Assembly: GCA_964446595.1 (NCBI GenBank)
Contig: CAYUPY010000002.1
Span: 1 to 56,998 of the forward strand
DNA from: CAYUPY01 sp964446595
Lineage (GTDB): Bacteria; Patescibacteriota; Dojkabacteria; J137; JAEUSD01
DNA: 56,998 bases
Reading direction: 5' to 3'
A model generated the notes under the pieces. The model was not told the DNA's origin. It worked only from the letters and a program-made list of their open reading frames with translations, and did not search any database. This document shows positions 16,356-24,345 of this stretch, piece after piece (the stretch's first letter is position 1; each line of letters opens with the position of its first letter). Made by a program: the position numbers and the translations under genes.

Positions 16356-18185
16356 CTAACTCTGATTCTTGTACTTGTTGATATACCTTACTGCCATTAT
16401 GTATCCTAGATGAGAGAACGCCTGTGGGTAATTGCCCAGGTACTTTCCAGATTTAGTATGGTCTAATTCTTCAGGCATTAAATGATGTGGAGCTAGCTTT
16501 GCTTCAATTTTAGTGAGTAGTTTTTCGGCCTCTTCCACCCGCTCGAGCTTGGCGAGAGCGGAGATAAGCCAGAAACTGCAAAGTAAGAAGGCACCCTCTT
16601 TTCCTTCAAGACCATCGTGGTGGTGATTAAGGTAGCGGAAAACGTAAATATCGTCATGGACTAATTGCTTAATAGTATTATCTACTATAATTGCTGAGCG
16701 TGGCTCATGTCGGTCCAAAAAGTGAACTAACATATAAAGAAAGTTTGTGGCATCCAAATCCTTATTACTGCTGGATTGAGTAATCACATTTTGGTGCTCG
16801 TCATAACAATTGTTCCAAATCCAGTCAGAAATTTCTGTACGCAATTTTGTAGCAGTGGTAAGTATATTTTGATCGATTGGGATACTTTTTGAGAGCTGAA
16901 GAGTACGATCCAGACCTACCCAACACATAACTTTACTGTAGGTAAAGTGTTGAGGTTCACCTCTTACCTCCCAGATGCTGTTGTCTTTACGTTCCCAGTT
17001 CTCGGCAATTTTGTTGATCAAAAACTCAATCAAGTCATTTTTGTACCTAATTTTGGCCAAATCATGTTGATAGCTAAAGTAGTAAGCATCCAAAAGTGCC
17101 CCGTACACGTCTAATTGTAGTTGTCGATTAGCCCCATTGCCGATGCGCACTGGGCGAGAATCGGCGTATCCTGCCCAGTGCGCAAGTACCTCTTCGTCAG
17201 GTACTATGTTGCCATGAATAGTGTACATGGGTAGGATATCCCCGCCATTTTGAGCTTCTTTTTCCAGTATTAATTCAATAAAATCAAAAAACTTCGCCGC
17301 TTCTTCTTCGTAACCTAGAATGCTAAAGGCATAAATAGTAAAGGTCGCATCGCGCACCCAAACATAACGGTAGTCCCAGTTGCGTTCGCCGCCCTCCTCT
17401 TCTGGCAGACCAAGGGTGGGGGCGGCAACGATACCTCCGGTTGGGTAATACTGCAGTAGCTTCATGGTAATTGCCGAACGTACTAGCTGGTCGCGATGGC
17501 TTTGAAAGTAAAGTCCTCTTGCCACCCAGCCCCGCCAAAAGTCTATGGTTTTCCGATATAGTACCTCTCCTGTTAAAGATTCATCCTTCTCTGTATCAAG
17601 CTGAAAGCCACCCTTCTCTACAAAATCTAAGATTATGTACTCTTCTGCTCCAGGTAATATATTTACGACTACTTCAGCGCCTGTAGCTCCAATCTTTACG
17701 TGTGAATTAGATGGTAAATGAAGAGTCATTGTCCCTTTATGCATATCGCAAGTTAGTGTGCGTTGTTTTGGATGATGGTGCCAATTTTGAGAGGTTAATT
17801 TTTCGCGGCCGTAGTCCGGCCGCGGCTGTAAATCAAACACTAGTGAGATAGTTTCATCTAGTTGTGCAGCGTTTATTTTGCGCACAAAATAGTGATGCTC
17901 AATAAGGCTGTGAGGTTGTGGGGGCATAAAGTCCTCCACCAATACTAATCCTTGTTTGCAGGTCAAAATATGCTTTACAATAGCGGTCTCTTTAACATAA
18001 GAGGTGTCAATATCAAAGTTCTCTAAGTTCTTCAGCGCAAATTGTCCTCCATTGTCGTCCAATAGCCGCGCAAATATTGTGCCAGAGTCAAATCTTGGCC
18101 AACACAGCCAATCGATATTAAGTTTGTGTCCTACTAGAGCGGAAGTGTGAAGGTCACCCAGCAAGAAATAATCTGAAATTTGCAT
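16356..18185 (-). CDS. GH15 glycoside hydrolase (glucoamylase/trehalase-like)
   Basis: A family 15 enzyme hydrolysing alpha-glucosidic bonds; actinobacterial relatives include glucoamylases and trehalases, and I cannot tell which. The N-terminal beta-sandwich begins ISDYFLLGDLHTSALVGHKLNIDWLCWPRFDS. The alpha/alpha-barrel shows RNWDYRYVWVRDATF and IWEVRGEPQHFTYSKVMCWVGLDR, which includes the expected catalytic glutamate, then EGAFLLCSFWL near the end. There is no signal peptide, so it is cytoplasmic. I chose ATG at 18185 because the frame upstream to the TTG at 18260 runs into a terminator hairpin and lacks homology to the family start. Two GC-rich inverted repeats lie inside. Confidence 0.92.
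   Translation of the reverse strand: MQISDYFLLGDLHTSALVGHKLNIDWLCWPRFDSGTIFARLLDDNGGQFALKNLENFDIDTSYVKETAIVKHILTCKQGLVLVEDFMPPQPHSLIEHHYFVRKINAAQLDETISLVFDLQPRPDYGREKLTSQNWHHHPKQRTLTCDMHKGTMTLHLPSNSHVKIGATGAEVVVNILPGAEEYIILDFVEKGGFQLDTEKDESLTGEVLYRKTIDFWRGWVARGLYFQSHRDQLVRSAITMKLLQYYPTGGIVAAPTLGLPEEEGGERNWDYRYVWVRDATFTIYAFSILGYEEEAAKFFDFIELILEKEAQNGGDILPMYTIHGNIVPDEEVLAHWAGYADSRPVRIGNGANRQLQLDVYGALLDAYYFSYQHDLAKIRYKNDLIEFLINKIAENWERKDNSIWEVRGEPQHFTYSKVMCWVGLDRTLQLSKSIPIDQNILTTATKLRTEISDWIWNNCYDEHQNVITQSSSNKDLDATNFLYMLVHFLDRHEPRSAIIVDNTIKQLVHDDIYVFRYLNHHHDGLEGKEGAFLLCSFWLISALAKLERVEEAEKLLTKIEAKLAPHHLMPEELDHTKSGKYLGNYPQAFSHLGYIMAVRYINKYKNQS
17144..17184. repeat. Intragenic inverted repeat (GH15, first)
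   Basis: Perfect 12-bp GC-rich arms, 17144-17155 and 17173-17184, with a 17-base spacer. Confidence 0.9.
17804..17824. repeat. Intragenic inverted repeat (GH15, second)
   Basis: Perfect 8-bp all-GC arms, 17804-17811 and 17817-17824, with a 5-base loop. Confidence 0.8.
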
Positions 18186-18257
18186 ATAACATCCTACTGG
18201 ATGATCATAGGGTATGTGGCCAGGTTGGATAACTTTCCGAAAGAAAGGCGCTAGAAA

Positions 18258-18289
18258 CAATTAACCCCAGCGTTTGCCGGGGTTAATTG
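18258..18289 (-). terminator. Terminator hairpin after the DUF192 gene
   Basis: Perfect 11-bp arms (18258-18268 and 18279-18289) with a 10-base loop. On the minus strand it is followed by TTTCT. A second hairpin (9-bp arms, 18326-18334 and 18342-18350) lies just upstream, so the DUF192 transcript may have tandem terminators. The remaining intergenic sequence up to 18444 holds a TTATCCACA nonamer (18365-18373). Confidence 0.7.
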
Positions 18290-18444
18290 CTTGCACTTTT
18301 AACTATTTTACTGCCTTTTTGCCTTTAGGTAATTGCCTTAAAATTACCTATGTAATTGTATCCCTTATCCACAATTTTTGTCAAGAAACTTAGCTAACTT
18401 TTTTACGTAACTAAATCGTAAATGTATAAATAGCATGTACAACT

Positions 18445-18981
18445 TTAAGGCAAACGTACAAAATCACCCACCTGAATCCCGGAACGCTCCACCCAGCCAG
18501 CATTCGTCTCAAGAGCATATTTAATCAAGTATTCAGAGTCATAGAGTTCATTGGTTTGATTTGGTGTAGTGTTCTCATAGATCTTTACAACCCTTAGATC
18601 TTGATCAAAGTAAATAATATCTAGTGGAATAAAAGTATTCTTCATCCAAAAACTCACCCTCCTTTCAGTTTCAAACACAAATAGCATTCCCGCATCCTCA
18701 GGCATACTATTTCTGAACATAAGTCCTTGCTCACGTTCCAATGGTTCGTCGGCTACTTCGGCTCGAATACTGTACTCTACCCCAGTTTCATTTATAAAAA
18801 CTACTTCTTGTATCTGTGCTTCTACTGCTAGCTGTTGGTCTCTCGCGGCAAAAATAAAACCAAATAACCCTAAAAACACAAAGATGCCAACTAAGGAGGC
18901 CATTAAGAATGTAGACCCAACAGCTGGAGATTTACGAAGTAAATAGTCTTTTATCTGATCTATGTAGTTATTAGTTCTCAT
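18445..18981 (-). CDS. DUF192 (UPF0127) protein, membrane-anchored
   Basis: A 178-residue protein with one N-terminal membrane segment (about 22-45) and an extracytoplasmic DUF192 domain. Typical DUF192 motifs are visible: EREQGLMFRNSMPEDAGMLFVF, then VSFWMKNTFIPLDIIYFDQDLRVVKI, and a C-terminal strand pair ending GIQVGDFVRL. The family's biochemical role is not established. The start lies next to an extended -10 element that overlaps the mutL stop, so it can be transcribed independently of mutL. Confidence 0.9.
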   Translation of the reverse strand: MRTNNYIDQIKDYLLRKSPAVGSTFLMASLVGIFVFLGLFGFIFAARDQQLAVEAQIQEVVFINETGVEYSIRAEVADEPLEREQGLMFRNSMPEDAGMLFVFETERRVSFWMKNTFIPLDIIYFDQDLRVVKIYENTTPNQTNELYDSEYLIKYALETNAGWVERSGIQVGDFVRLP

Positions 18982-18990
18982 ATATAACTA

Positions 18991-18999
18991 ATTATATCA
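18991..18999 (-). promoter_or_regulatory. Extended -10 promoter of the DUF192 gene
   Basis: The minus strand reads TGATATAAT, ending nine bases before the ATG at 18981 and overlapping the mutL stop codon. Confidence 0.6.
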
Positions 19000-20818
19000 C
19001 CCGTTTAAACTGTTTTTCTAAATCATATTTTGGCATAGACCAAGAAACTGGGCGTCCATGTGGGCAGTTATACGGATACTTACAGTCTCTTAAGTCTTCT
19101 ACGATTTGTCTCATCTCAGGCTCAGAAAGTCTTTGTCCCGCCCGCACCGATCCGTGGCAAGCAGCCGAGGCAATTAAGTTGTGCAATGATGGATTGGAAA
19201 TTTCGGCCATAAGCTGATCATTGCTATCATAGTTCTCTTCGTCAGCGATTAAGGATTCCATAAAATCCTGCACGTTCAGATTAAGAGTGGCGCTAGGTTT
19301 AGCGGTAATCTGAATGCTCTGGCCTCCGAAGTCACTGATCTCAAGACCTAATTGATTGAAGGGGTCGCTTCTGGACAAGATTTTTTGTTTGTCTGCTAGC
19401 GGAAGTTCAATAATTTCAGGTACTAACAGAGGCTGTTTGATTGAACCCTTATTTTCGTCCATTGCTCTCATTAATTTTTCGTATAGGATTTTTTCTGCTG
19501 CTGCGTGCTGATCTATAAATATTACCGATTCATTCCGCTCGTAAACAATATAAGTATTGAATATTTGCAGAGGTTTAAAGTTAAAGTTTGGCAGATCTTT
19601 CTTTACTATCAATCTGCTGAAGTCCATACTGGCTTGTACTTTAGCCTTCTTGCTTGGTTTTTTTATTAAAGAAGGTCTAGAAAAGTCAAACTTAGTTGGT
19701 TGGTATTGTTTATTTTCCTCTTTTAGTGACTGAGTAAATGGATGTTCTGGAGCTTCTTCAGTGACAACTGCGTCTTGGTCAGGTTTAATGAAAGTGCGTT
19801 CTAGGATGTCTGATTTAGTTTGTTGAGTAAGTAGGTTGCGAGTATTCCTTTGAATCAAAGAATAAATTTGCCCTGGGCTAGCAAACTTTACTTCTTGTTT
19901 GCGCGGGTGCACGTTTACATCTACTTGAGCTGGAGGTAATGTGAGATTAATAAAATACACTGGCTGCAGATCACGATGGATGAAACCTTTGTAGGCATCG
20001 CCAATTGCTTTCTGAATTAACCGATCACTAATTGGACGACCATTTATAAAAATCAGTTGTTGCTTTCGGCCCTTTTGAGCAATATCAGGCTTACCGATGT
20101 ATAACTCCAAGGCTGTTTTAGGTTTATTTGGCTCTTCTTTATCCGGCTCCAAATGATAAAAATGTTGTGGTTCTAGTTTAGGCCAAATGTCATATACCCT
20201 TTGCCCTATTTTCTCCACTGCTGGAAGGCGATGGACGAGTTTAGGCCCATGATAAAGTTCAAAACGAACATTAAGATGCATTAGGCTGGTTGCAATGAAC
20301 GTGTTAGTGACATGATTCAGTTCCGTTTGAGCGGTACGCAGAAACTTTCTTCTAGCAGGAACGCTTTGGAATAACTTTTTGATTGCCAAGCGGGTACCTG
20401 TTTGCGCGCGTGCGCTAGGAAGCACCTCTAGGACTTGGTTTTGGATGCGCACGCGCGTAGCCTCCCCTTCTTCACGCTTAGTTTCTAATTCGATGTCTGC
20501 AACAGCGCTAATACTTGCTAGTGCCTCTCCTCTAAAACCTAAGGTAAGAATCCTTTCCAAGTCGGCTGCACTCCGTAGTTTGGATGTGGCATGCTGAGTA
20601 AAAGCCATTACTGCATCATCTTTATCCATTCCCTCACCATCATCTGAGATCTCTATTAAGTCAATGCCACCATTTTGAAGCTTAATAACAATGTTCTTTG
20701 CTCCCGCATCTAAAGAATTTTCCAGTAGCTCCTTCACAACAGAGGCTGGTCGTTCTACAACCTCTCCTGCAGCGATCATGTTTACTACTTCCATCGGTAG
20801 CTGCTTAATTTTACCCAT
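18992..20818 (-). CDS. mutL: DNA mismatch repair protein MutL, endonuclease type
   Basis: MutL links mismatch recognition by MutS to strand removal. The N-terminal GHKL ATPase shows IAAGEVVERPASVVKELLENSLDA, DDGEGM and LGFRGEALASI. The C-terminal domain has the endonuclease metal-site motif DQHAAAEKILYE (from D436), followed by ACHGSVRAG and CPHGRP, as in MutL proteins of bacteria lacking MutH. It therefore should nick DNA itself. Length (608) is normal. A perfect 11-bp inverted repeat lies at 20405-20457. No mutS is in the window. Confidence 0.96.
   Translation of the reverse strand: MGKIKQLPMEVVNMIAAGEVVERPASVVKELLENSLDAGAKNIVIKLQNGGIDLIEISDDGEGMDKDDAVMAFTQHATSKLRSAADLERILTLGFRGEALASISAVADIELETKREEGEATRVRIQNQVLEVLPSARAQTGTRLAIKKLFQSVPARRKFLRTAQTELNHVTNTFIATSLMHLNVRFELYHGPKLVHRLPAVEKIGQRVYDIWPKLEPQHFYHLEPDKEEPNKPKTALELYIGKPDIAQKGRKQQLIFINGRPISDRLIQKAIGDAYKGFIHRDLQPVYFINLTLPPAQVDVNVHPRKQEVKFASPGQIYSLIQRNTRNLLTQQTKSDILERTFIKPDQDAVVTEEAPEHPFTQSLKEENKQYQPTKFDFSRPSLIKKPSKKAKVQASMDFSRLIVKKDLPNFNFKPLQIFNTYIVYERNESVIFIDQHAAAEKILYEKLMRAMDENKGSIKQPLLVPEIIELPLADKQKILSRSDPFNQLGLEISDFGGQSIQITAKPSATLNLNVQDFMESLIADEENYDSNDQLMAEISNPSLHNLIASAACHGSVRAGQRLSEPEMRQIVEDLRDCKYPYNCPHGRPVSWSMPKYDLEKQFKRVI
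20405..20457. repeat. Intragenic inverted repeat (mutL)
   Basis: Perfect 11-bp GC-rich arms, 20405-20415 and 20447-20457, with a 31-base spacer. Confidence 0.9.
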
Positions 20819-21293
20819 AAGTTCTTAAATTTGTTACGATTTAAATTTGCTTAGTACATCTTACACCCTCTCACTGGTAAGTTGCATCACATTTCAGGGC
20901 TTTTTTCAGAGTTGTGAGTTTAGCCTGTTCGAGACCTAGTGTTTCACGGACTTTGCATCTAGTGATTCGAACGCAACAACTTCCCTCTTGCTGGAAAGTA
21001 TTGGAACAAAATGGTTTCGTAGTCAGTGCTCATAAAAAGTCTACAGTTGTCTCTGTTAAGCATATCTTAAAATTTTCTTATGTAAATTATTTATACATAA
21101 AAGTTATCCACATTCTTACTTCTACTTATCACGAAAGGTATAAAATCAGCAGCTCTGTCGGTCTAGTGTAAGTAGAGTTGTAACCAAATGGGTAACAGAT
21201 CGTTAGAATCTCTCTACTCAAACGAGAGAGAGCTGGTCGTAAAGCAATATGGTTAGAGAAGAGGAAGGATAATTAATTGGGTATTAAGCGGTA
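20819..21293. other. 475-base gene-free region between mutL and the kinase
   Basis: No convincing coding gene. The left half is unstructured. The middle (21060-21120) is very AT-rich and includes one exact TTATCCACA nonamer (21104-21112), the DnaA-box consensus. A TATAAA at 21139-21144 on the plus strand precedes a stretch able to fold, including a CTCTCT/AGAGAG hairpin (21210-21215 with 21225-21230). A small plus-strand RNA is possible but I do not recognise one. Confidence 0.4.
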
Positions 21294-23459
21294 CTAAAAG
21301 GTGTCCCCGTGGCTTGTTACCTGGGATTGTGCTGGTGGGATTGGCCCAGCTTCGTTCAAGTGAACATGATTACGATCCTGACTTGAACCAGCATCAAAGG
21401 TCTGGTCGTAGTGCTTTTCTGGTTGAGAAACAAACTTAGGTAAGCTGAAAGTAAAAGTAGTGCCCTCGCCTACTATTGAATTTACATAGATTTCTCCATG
21501 CATCATTCTAATTAGCTCAAAGCTCACATATAGACCGAGTCCAGTGCCTCCAGGACGCACAATCTCTATACCGTGGCTAGCACTACTAGCATTGGATTTG
21601 GATGTTTTTGAGGATGGTTCTTTTGTATATTGATGTGCTCTAAAGAACTTTTTACCTAGGTTGGGAAGATCCTCTTCACCAATACCATTTCCCGTGTCTT
21701 TAACCATGACCCAGACGAAATCAGCGCCCTTCCACCATTGAATAGTAATAGAACCCTCAGAAGTATACTTCAGGGAATTGCTGATTAGATTATCGACTAT
21801 TTCACGCGTACGGTTAACATCTGCGTAGGCAAATACAGGCTCCTGAGGGGAGTGAACTATCATTTCCAGATGATTTTTACCGGCTATCGTTTTATGGTTT
21901 TCAACAGAAGTCTGCATGATTTCTCCCACATCAACTTTGTTGAAACTAAGTTGCATGCGCGCTCCATCAACCTTGGTTGCACTTAACATAGTCTCTATCA
22001 GGTTAATCTCTCTGCGGGTTGAATCAGATGCCATTTTTAAGTATTGAGAGAGCTTAGCGACTGGTATGGTATGCTCTGGATTTTTATTTAGGTCCATTTC
22101 TAGCATTGAAAGTGCGTTGCGTACAATGCTAATTGGCGTTCTGAGCTCGTGACCCATTACATCCAACATGTCTCGCTCCTTACGCCGAGCTTCTTTAAGC
22201 TCGGCGAGTGTGTCTTGTAGATCGCGTTGGATATTCTGTGACTGTTGATAAAGTTGAGCATTTTCCAACGCGATCCCTATCTGCAGCGAGTAGGTAGTTA
22301 ATTGTTGTTTTTGAGAAATAGTTAGTTCTGAACTAGTATGTGATTTTACAAAAAAGAAAATCACTCCTACCACACTATCATGACCTTGTAAGGGGAAAAT
22401 AGAAAGAGATTTGACTGCCAGTATTTCAGCAAGTTGCTTAACAAACACCTCTGGCAATGCACTTCCCAATACATCATTAACGTTATCTGTAAATTGAGCG
22501 ACCCCACTTTTAAACGTTTTCATGTAACTTAGCTCTTGGATGTTAGGATCTGTGATCTTTACCCCATATTTTCTTAGATTACCTATAATCTTTAAGGCTG
22601 ATTTGCTTACATCGTTAGTAGTTGCCGCAACCGGTACAAGCATATCCCGTTCAGGCTCATATAGCGAAATAATAGCTCCCAGTATAAAGTCGTCTTGTGG
22701 CAAAGCATCTACAGCCGTCTGAGACACCTTAGAAGGATCCAAAGACTGGCCAATGCTGCTAGTTAAATTATATAAAGCGGAAAGGGTTTTGTTTTGTGTG
22801 GCAAGTTGATCAACTTGTTCTGTTACCTTCTCAAATAAATTTGAGTTGTAAATAGTTGTACTTACCTGGCTAGAAAAACCTTGAGCTAAGTCAAGAAACT
22901 CTTCATCAGCTTCTTTCTCATTCATAATTAGACCCAGTACTCCTAGTTTCTCTCCCCCGGCTGATAAAGGAATATGCACCGCTTGTCGCATTCTGAGGAA
23001 AGTCTCCATTACTTGGGCAGCAGGAGTATTCATAAATGATCTGCCAAGCTCAGCAAAGTCTTTTGTAAGCAGGATCTTATCTTCTAATAGACAGCGTAAA
23101 ATGATATTTTGTTGCTGCTCTTCATTCTCCGCATTCAAAAAAACTGCATCCCCAAGTTCTTTACCAAGAATTTGTGAGGCAAAAATTTGGGCAATTTGAG
23201 GAGCGTTTACATACTTTAAGCGTAGAGTTTCCGTCTCTGGCACCCATTCCCAGATTGAAGCAAAGGAGACATCCATTACGTTAACTAGTTTTTCAGCTAT
23301 CAGTTTAAAAATCTCTTTGCGGTCAATAATACCAGTCATTGCTTGACTGATAGTTGTGAAAGCTGACAGTCTTTTAGAAAGCTGCTCTACTCTCTCTTGG
23401 TAGCTTTCAATGCCAAGTGCCTTATCAGCAGCATCTTTTTTTGTATTTAGTCTAAACAT
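21294..23459 (-). CDS. Soluble GAF-domain histidine kinase in the terpene operon
   Basis: A 721-residue sensor kinase without membrane segments. Order: short N-terminal coil, GAF-like domain (about 30-205), a second GAF-like domain (about 225-395), coiled coil, HisKA with the phosphoacceptor histidine in MGHELRTPIS, and HATPase_c with N box (DNLISNSLKYT), DTGNGIG and GGTGLGLYVSFEL. The C-terminal tail (about 35 residues) carries DQTFD and ends near PIPPA, as in the second kinase of this window. It follows the class I terpene synthase by 16 bases on the same strand, so it is the third gene of the terpene operon. No response regulator is adjacent. A 10-bp inverted repeat lies at 22183-22206. 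Confidence 0.92.
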   Translation of the reverse strand: MFRLNTKKDAADKALGIESYQERVEQLSKRLSAFTTISQAMTGIIDRKEIFKLIAEKLVNVMDVSFASIWEWVPETETLRLKYVNAPQIAQIFASQILGKELGDAVFLNAENEEQQQNIILRCLLEDKILLTKDFAELGRSFMNTPAAQVMETFLRMRQAVHIPLSAGGEKLGVLGLIMNEKEADEEFLDLAQGFSSQVSTTIYNSNLFEKVTEQVDQLATQNKTLSALYNLTSSIGQSLDPSKVSQTAVDALPQDDFILGAIISLYEPERDMLVPVAATTNDVSKSALKIIGNLRKYGVKITDPNIQELSYMKTFKSGVAQFTDNVNDVLGSALPEVFVKQLAEILAVKSLSIFPLQGHDSVVGVIFFFVKSHTSSELTISQKQQLTTYSLQIGIALENAQLYQQSQNIQRDLQDTLAELKEARRKERDMLDVMGHELRTPISIVRNALSMLEMDLNKNPEHTIPVAKLSQYLKMASDSTRREINLIETMLSATKVDGARMQLSFNKVDVGEIMQTSVENHKTIAGKNHLEMIVHSPQEPVFAYADVNRTREIVDNLISNSLKYTSEGSITIQWWKGADFVWVMVKDTGNGIGEEDLPNLGKKFFRAHQYTKEPSSKTSKSNASSASHGIEIVRPGGTGLGLYVSFELIRMMHGEIYVNSIVGEGTTFTFSLPKFVSQPEKHYDQTFDAGSSQDRNHVHLNEAGPIPPAQSQVTSHGDTF
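22183..22206. repeat. Intragenic inverted repeat (kinase 1)
   Basis: Perfect 10-bp GC-rich arms, 22183-22192 and 22197-22206, with a 4-base loop. Confidence 0.85.
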
Positions 23460-23475
23460 GGGCAGGTACGTTATT

Positions 23476-24345
23476 TCAGACTTGCAAAAAGAATGGATCT
23501 GTCTCGTTTGAGTAACGAGTAATTACGTTTGCAACCGTCTCAATAAAAATGTCTATCTTAATTGTAGAGATTCTTTCTAGTGATGTTAATCCCTTTTTGT
23601 ATTCCTTTTGTATTAATTTTTTAATTTCTGGGAAATAAGGCTTGGCCGCACTATGTAATTCTGTCGGCGATAAGCTAAAGATTTTATTAGGAGCTACTTT
23701 ATCTTTTTCTATTAGTAGGATTAAGGGATAATTCAGATTTTTTTCTTCTGTTATTTCCCGCTGGAAACTTCCAAGGTCTGAACTTAGCTTGATAGCAGTA
23801 GAAAAATGGTGATAACCGTTTCTTAAAGCGCCAAACTCGGCGTTGCTTAATCTAATATTTGATAGAGCTAGGTCTACTAATAGAAAGTATTTGATGCTTG
23901 CCGTCATAGTGCTATAGCGGATGTAGTCTTGGGTGTTGGCAATATACGGCTGAGAATTAATTAAAAACTCAAAATTAAAAGCGGTTAACATTTCCAAAAT
24001 ATCTTGTTTAGCCATTTCAGAATATTCTCCCAATTCAGCGAGCATTATTTCTAAAAGGAATGTAGATTTTAGACTGGTATTATTTGTAGCAATAAAATCG
24101 AAACATGCATTTAGTTCTGTGTTGCTGTGTGCACGGTCAAGTTCATCGTCAACCGTAATATTCCAAAGTGTATAAACATTCTTTAGATAAACTGCACGCC
24201 AATTTGGTTTGCTCGGTGGTAATGTCAAACCAAATGAAACTTGTGATAGATATCCAAAATAAGTCTCAATATCACCACGGCCAAACTTTATGTTGTGTTT
24301 TTTGATTAGGTCTTTTATTGTTGTTATTTGTTTTTTTGCGTCCAT
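23476..24345 (-). CDS. Class I terpene (diterpene) synthase
   Basis: A 289-residue all-helical protein with both metal-binding motifs of class I terpene synthases. The DDxxD motif is DDELD (66-70), preceded by the usual LWNITV. The NSE-type motif is SDLGSFQRE (189-197), with S in place of the first N and D190, S193 and E197 kept. It should ionise a prenyl diphosphate with magnesium. Because it directly follows a class II cyclase (one-base overlap, TAATG), its likely substrate is the bicyclic diphosphate made by that enzyme, as in kaurene-type pathways. The product cannot be told from sequence. There is no signal peptide, so it acts in the cytoplasm. Confidence 0.88.
   Translation of the reverse strand: MDAKKQITTIKDLIKKHNIKFGRGDIETYFGYLSQVSFGLTLPPSKPNWRAVYLKNVYTLWNITVDDELDRAHSNTELNACFDFIATNNTSLKSTFLLEIMLAELGEYSEMAKQDILEMLTAFNFEFLINSQPYIANTQDYIRYSTMTASIKYFLLVDLALSNIRLSNAEFGALRNGYHHFSTAIKLSSDLGSFQREITEEKNLNYPLILLIEKDKVAPNKIFSLSPTELHSAAKPYFPEIKKLIQKEYKKGLTSLERISTIKIDIFIETVANVITRYSNETDPFFLQV

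Noticed and set aside
18185..18260. The TTG at 18260 as start of the GH15 protein
   Set aside because: The upstream extension has no family similarity and overlaps a terminator hairpin; the ATG at 18185 fits the family start.
21060..21120. Replication origin
   Set aside because: Only one exact DnaA box is present, and dnaA, dnaN and rpmH are not nearby.
21159..21180. A stem-like sequence (TCTAGTGTAAGTAGAG) resembling a Cas12a CRISPR repeat
   Set aside because: It is a single copy without spacers, the stem does not match the Cas12a handle exactly, and no cas gene is near. No CRISPR array was seen anywhere.
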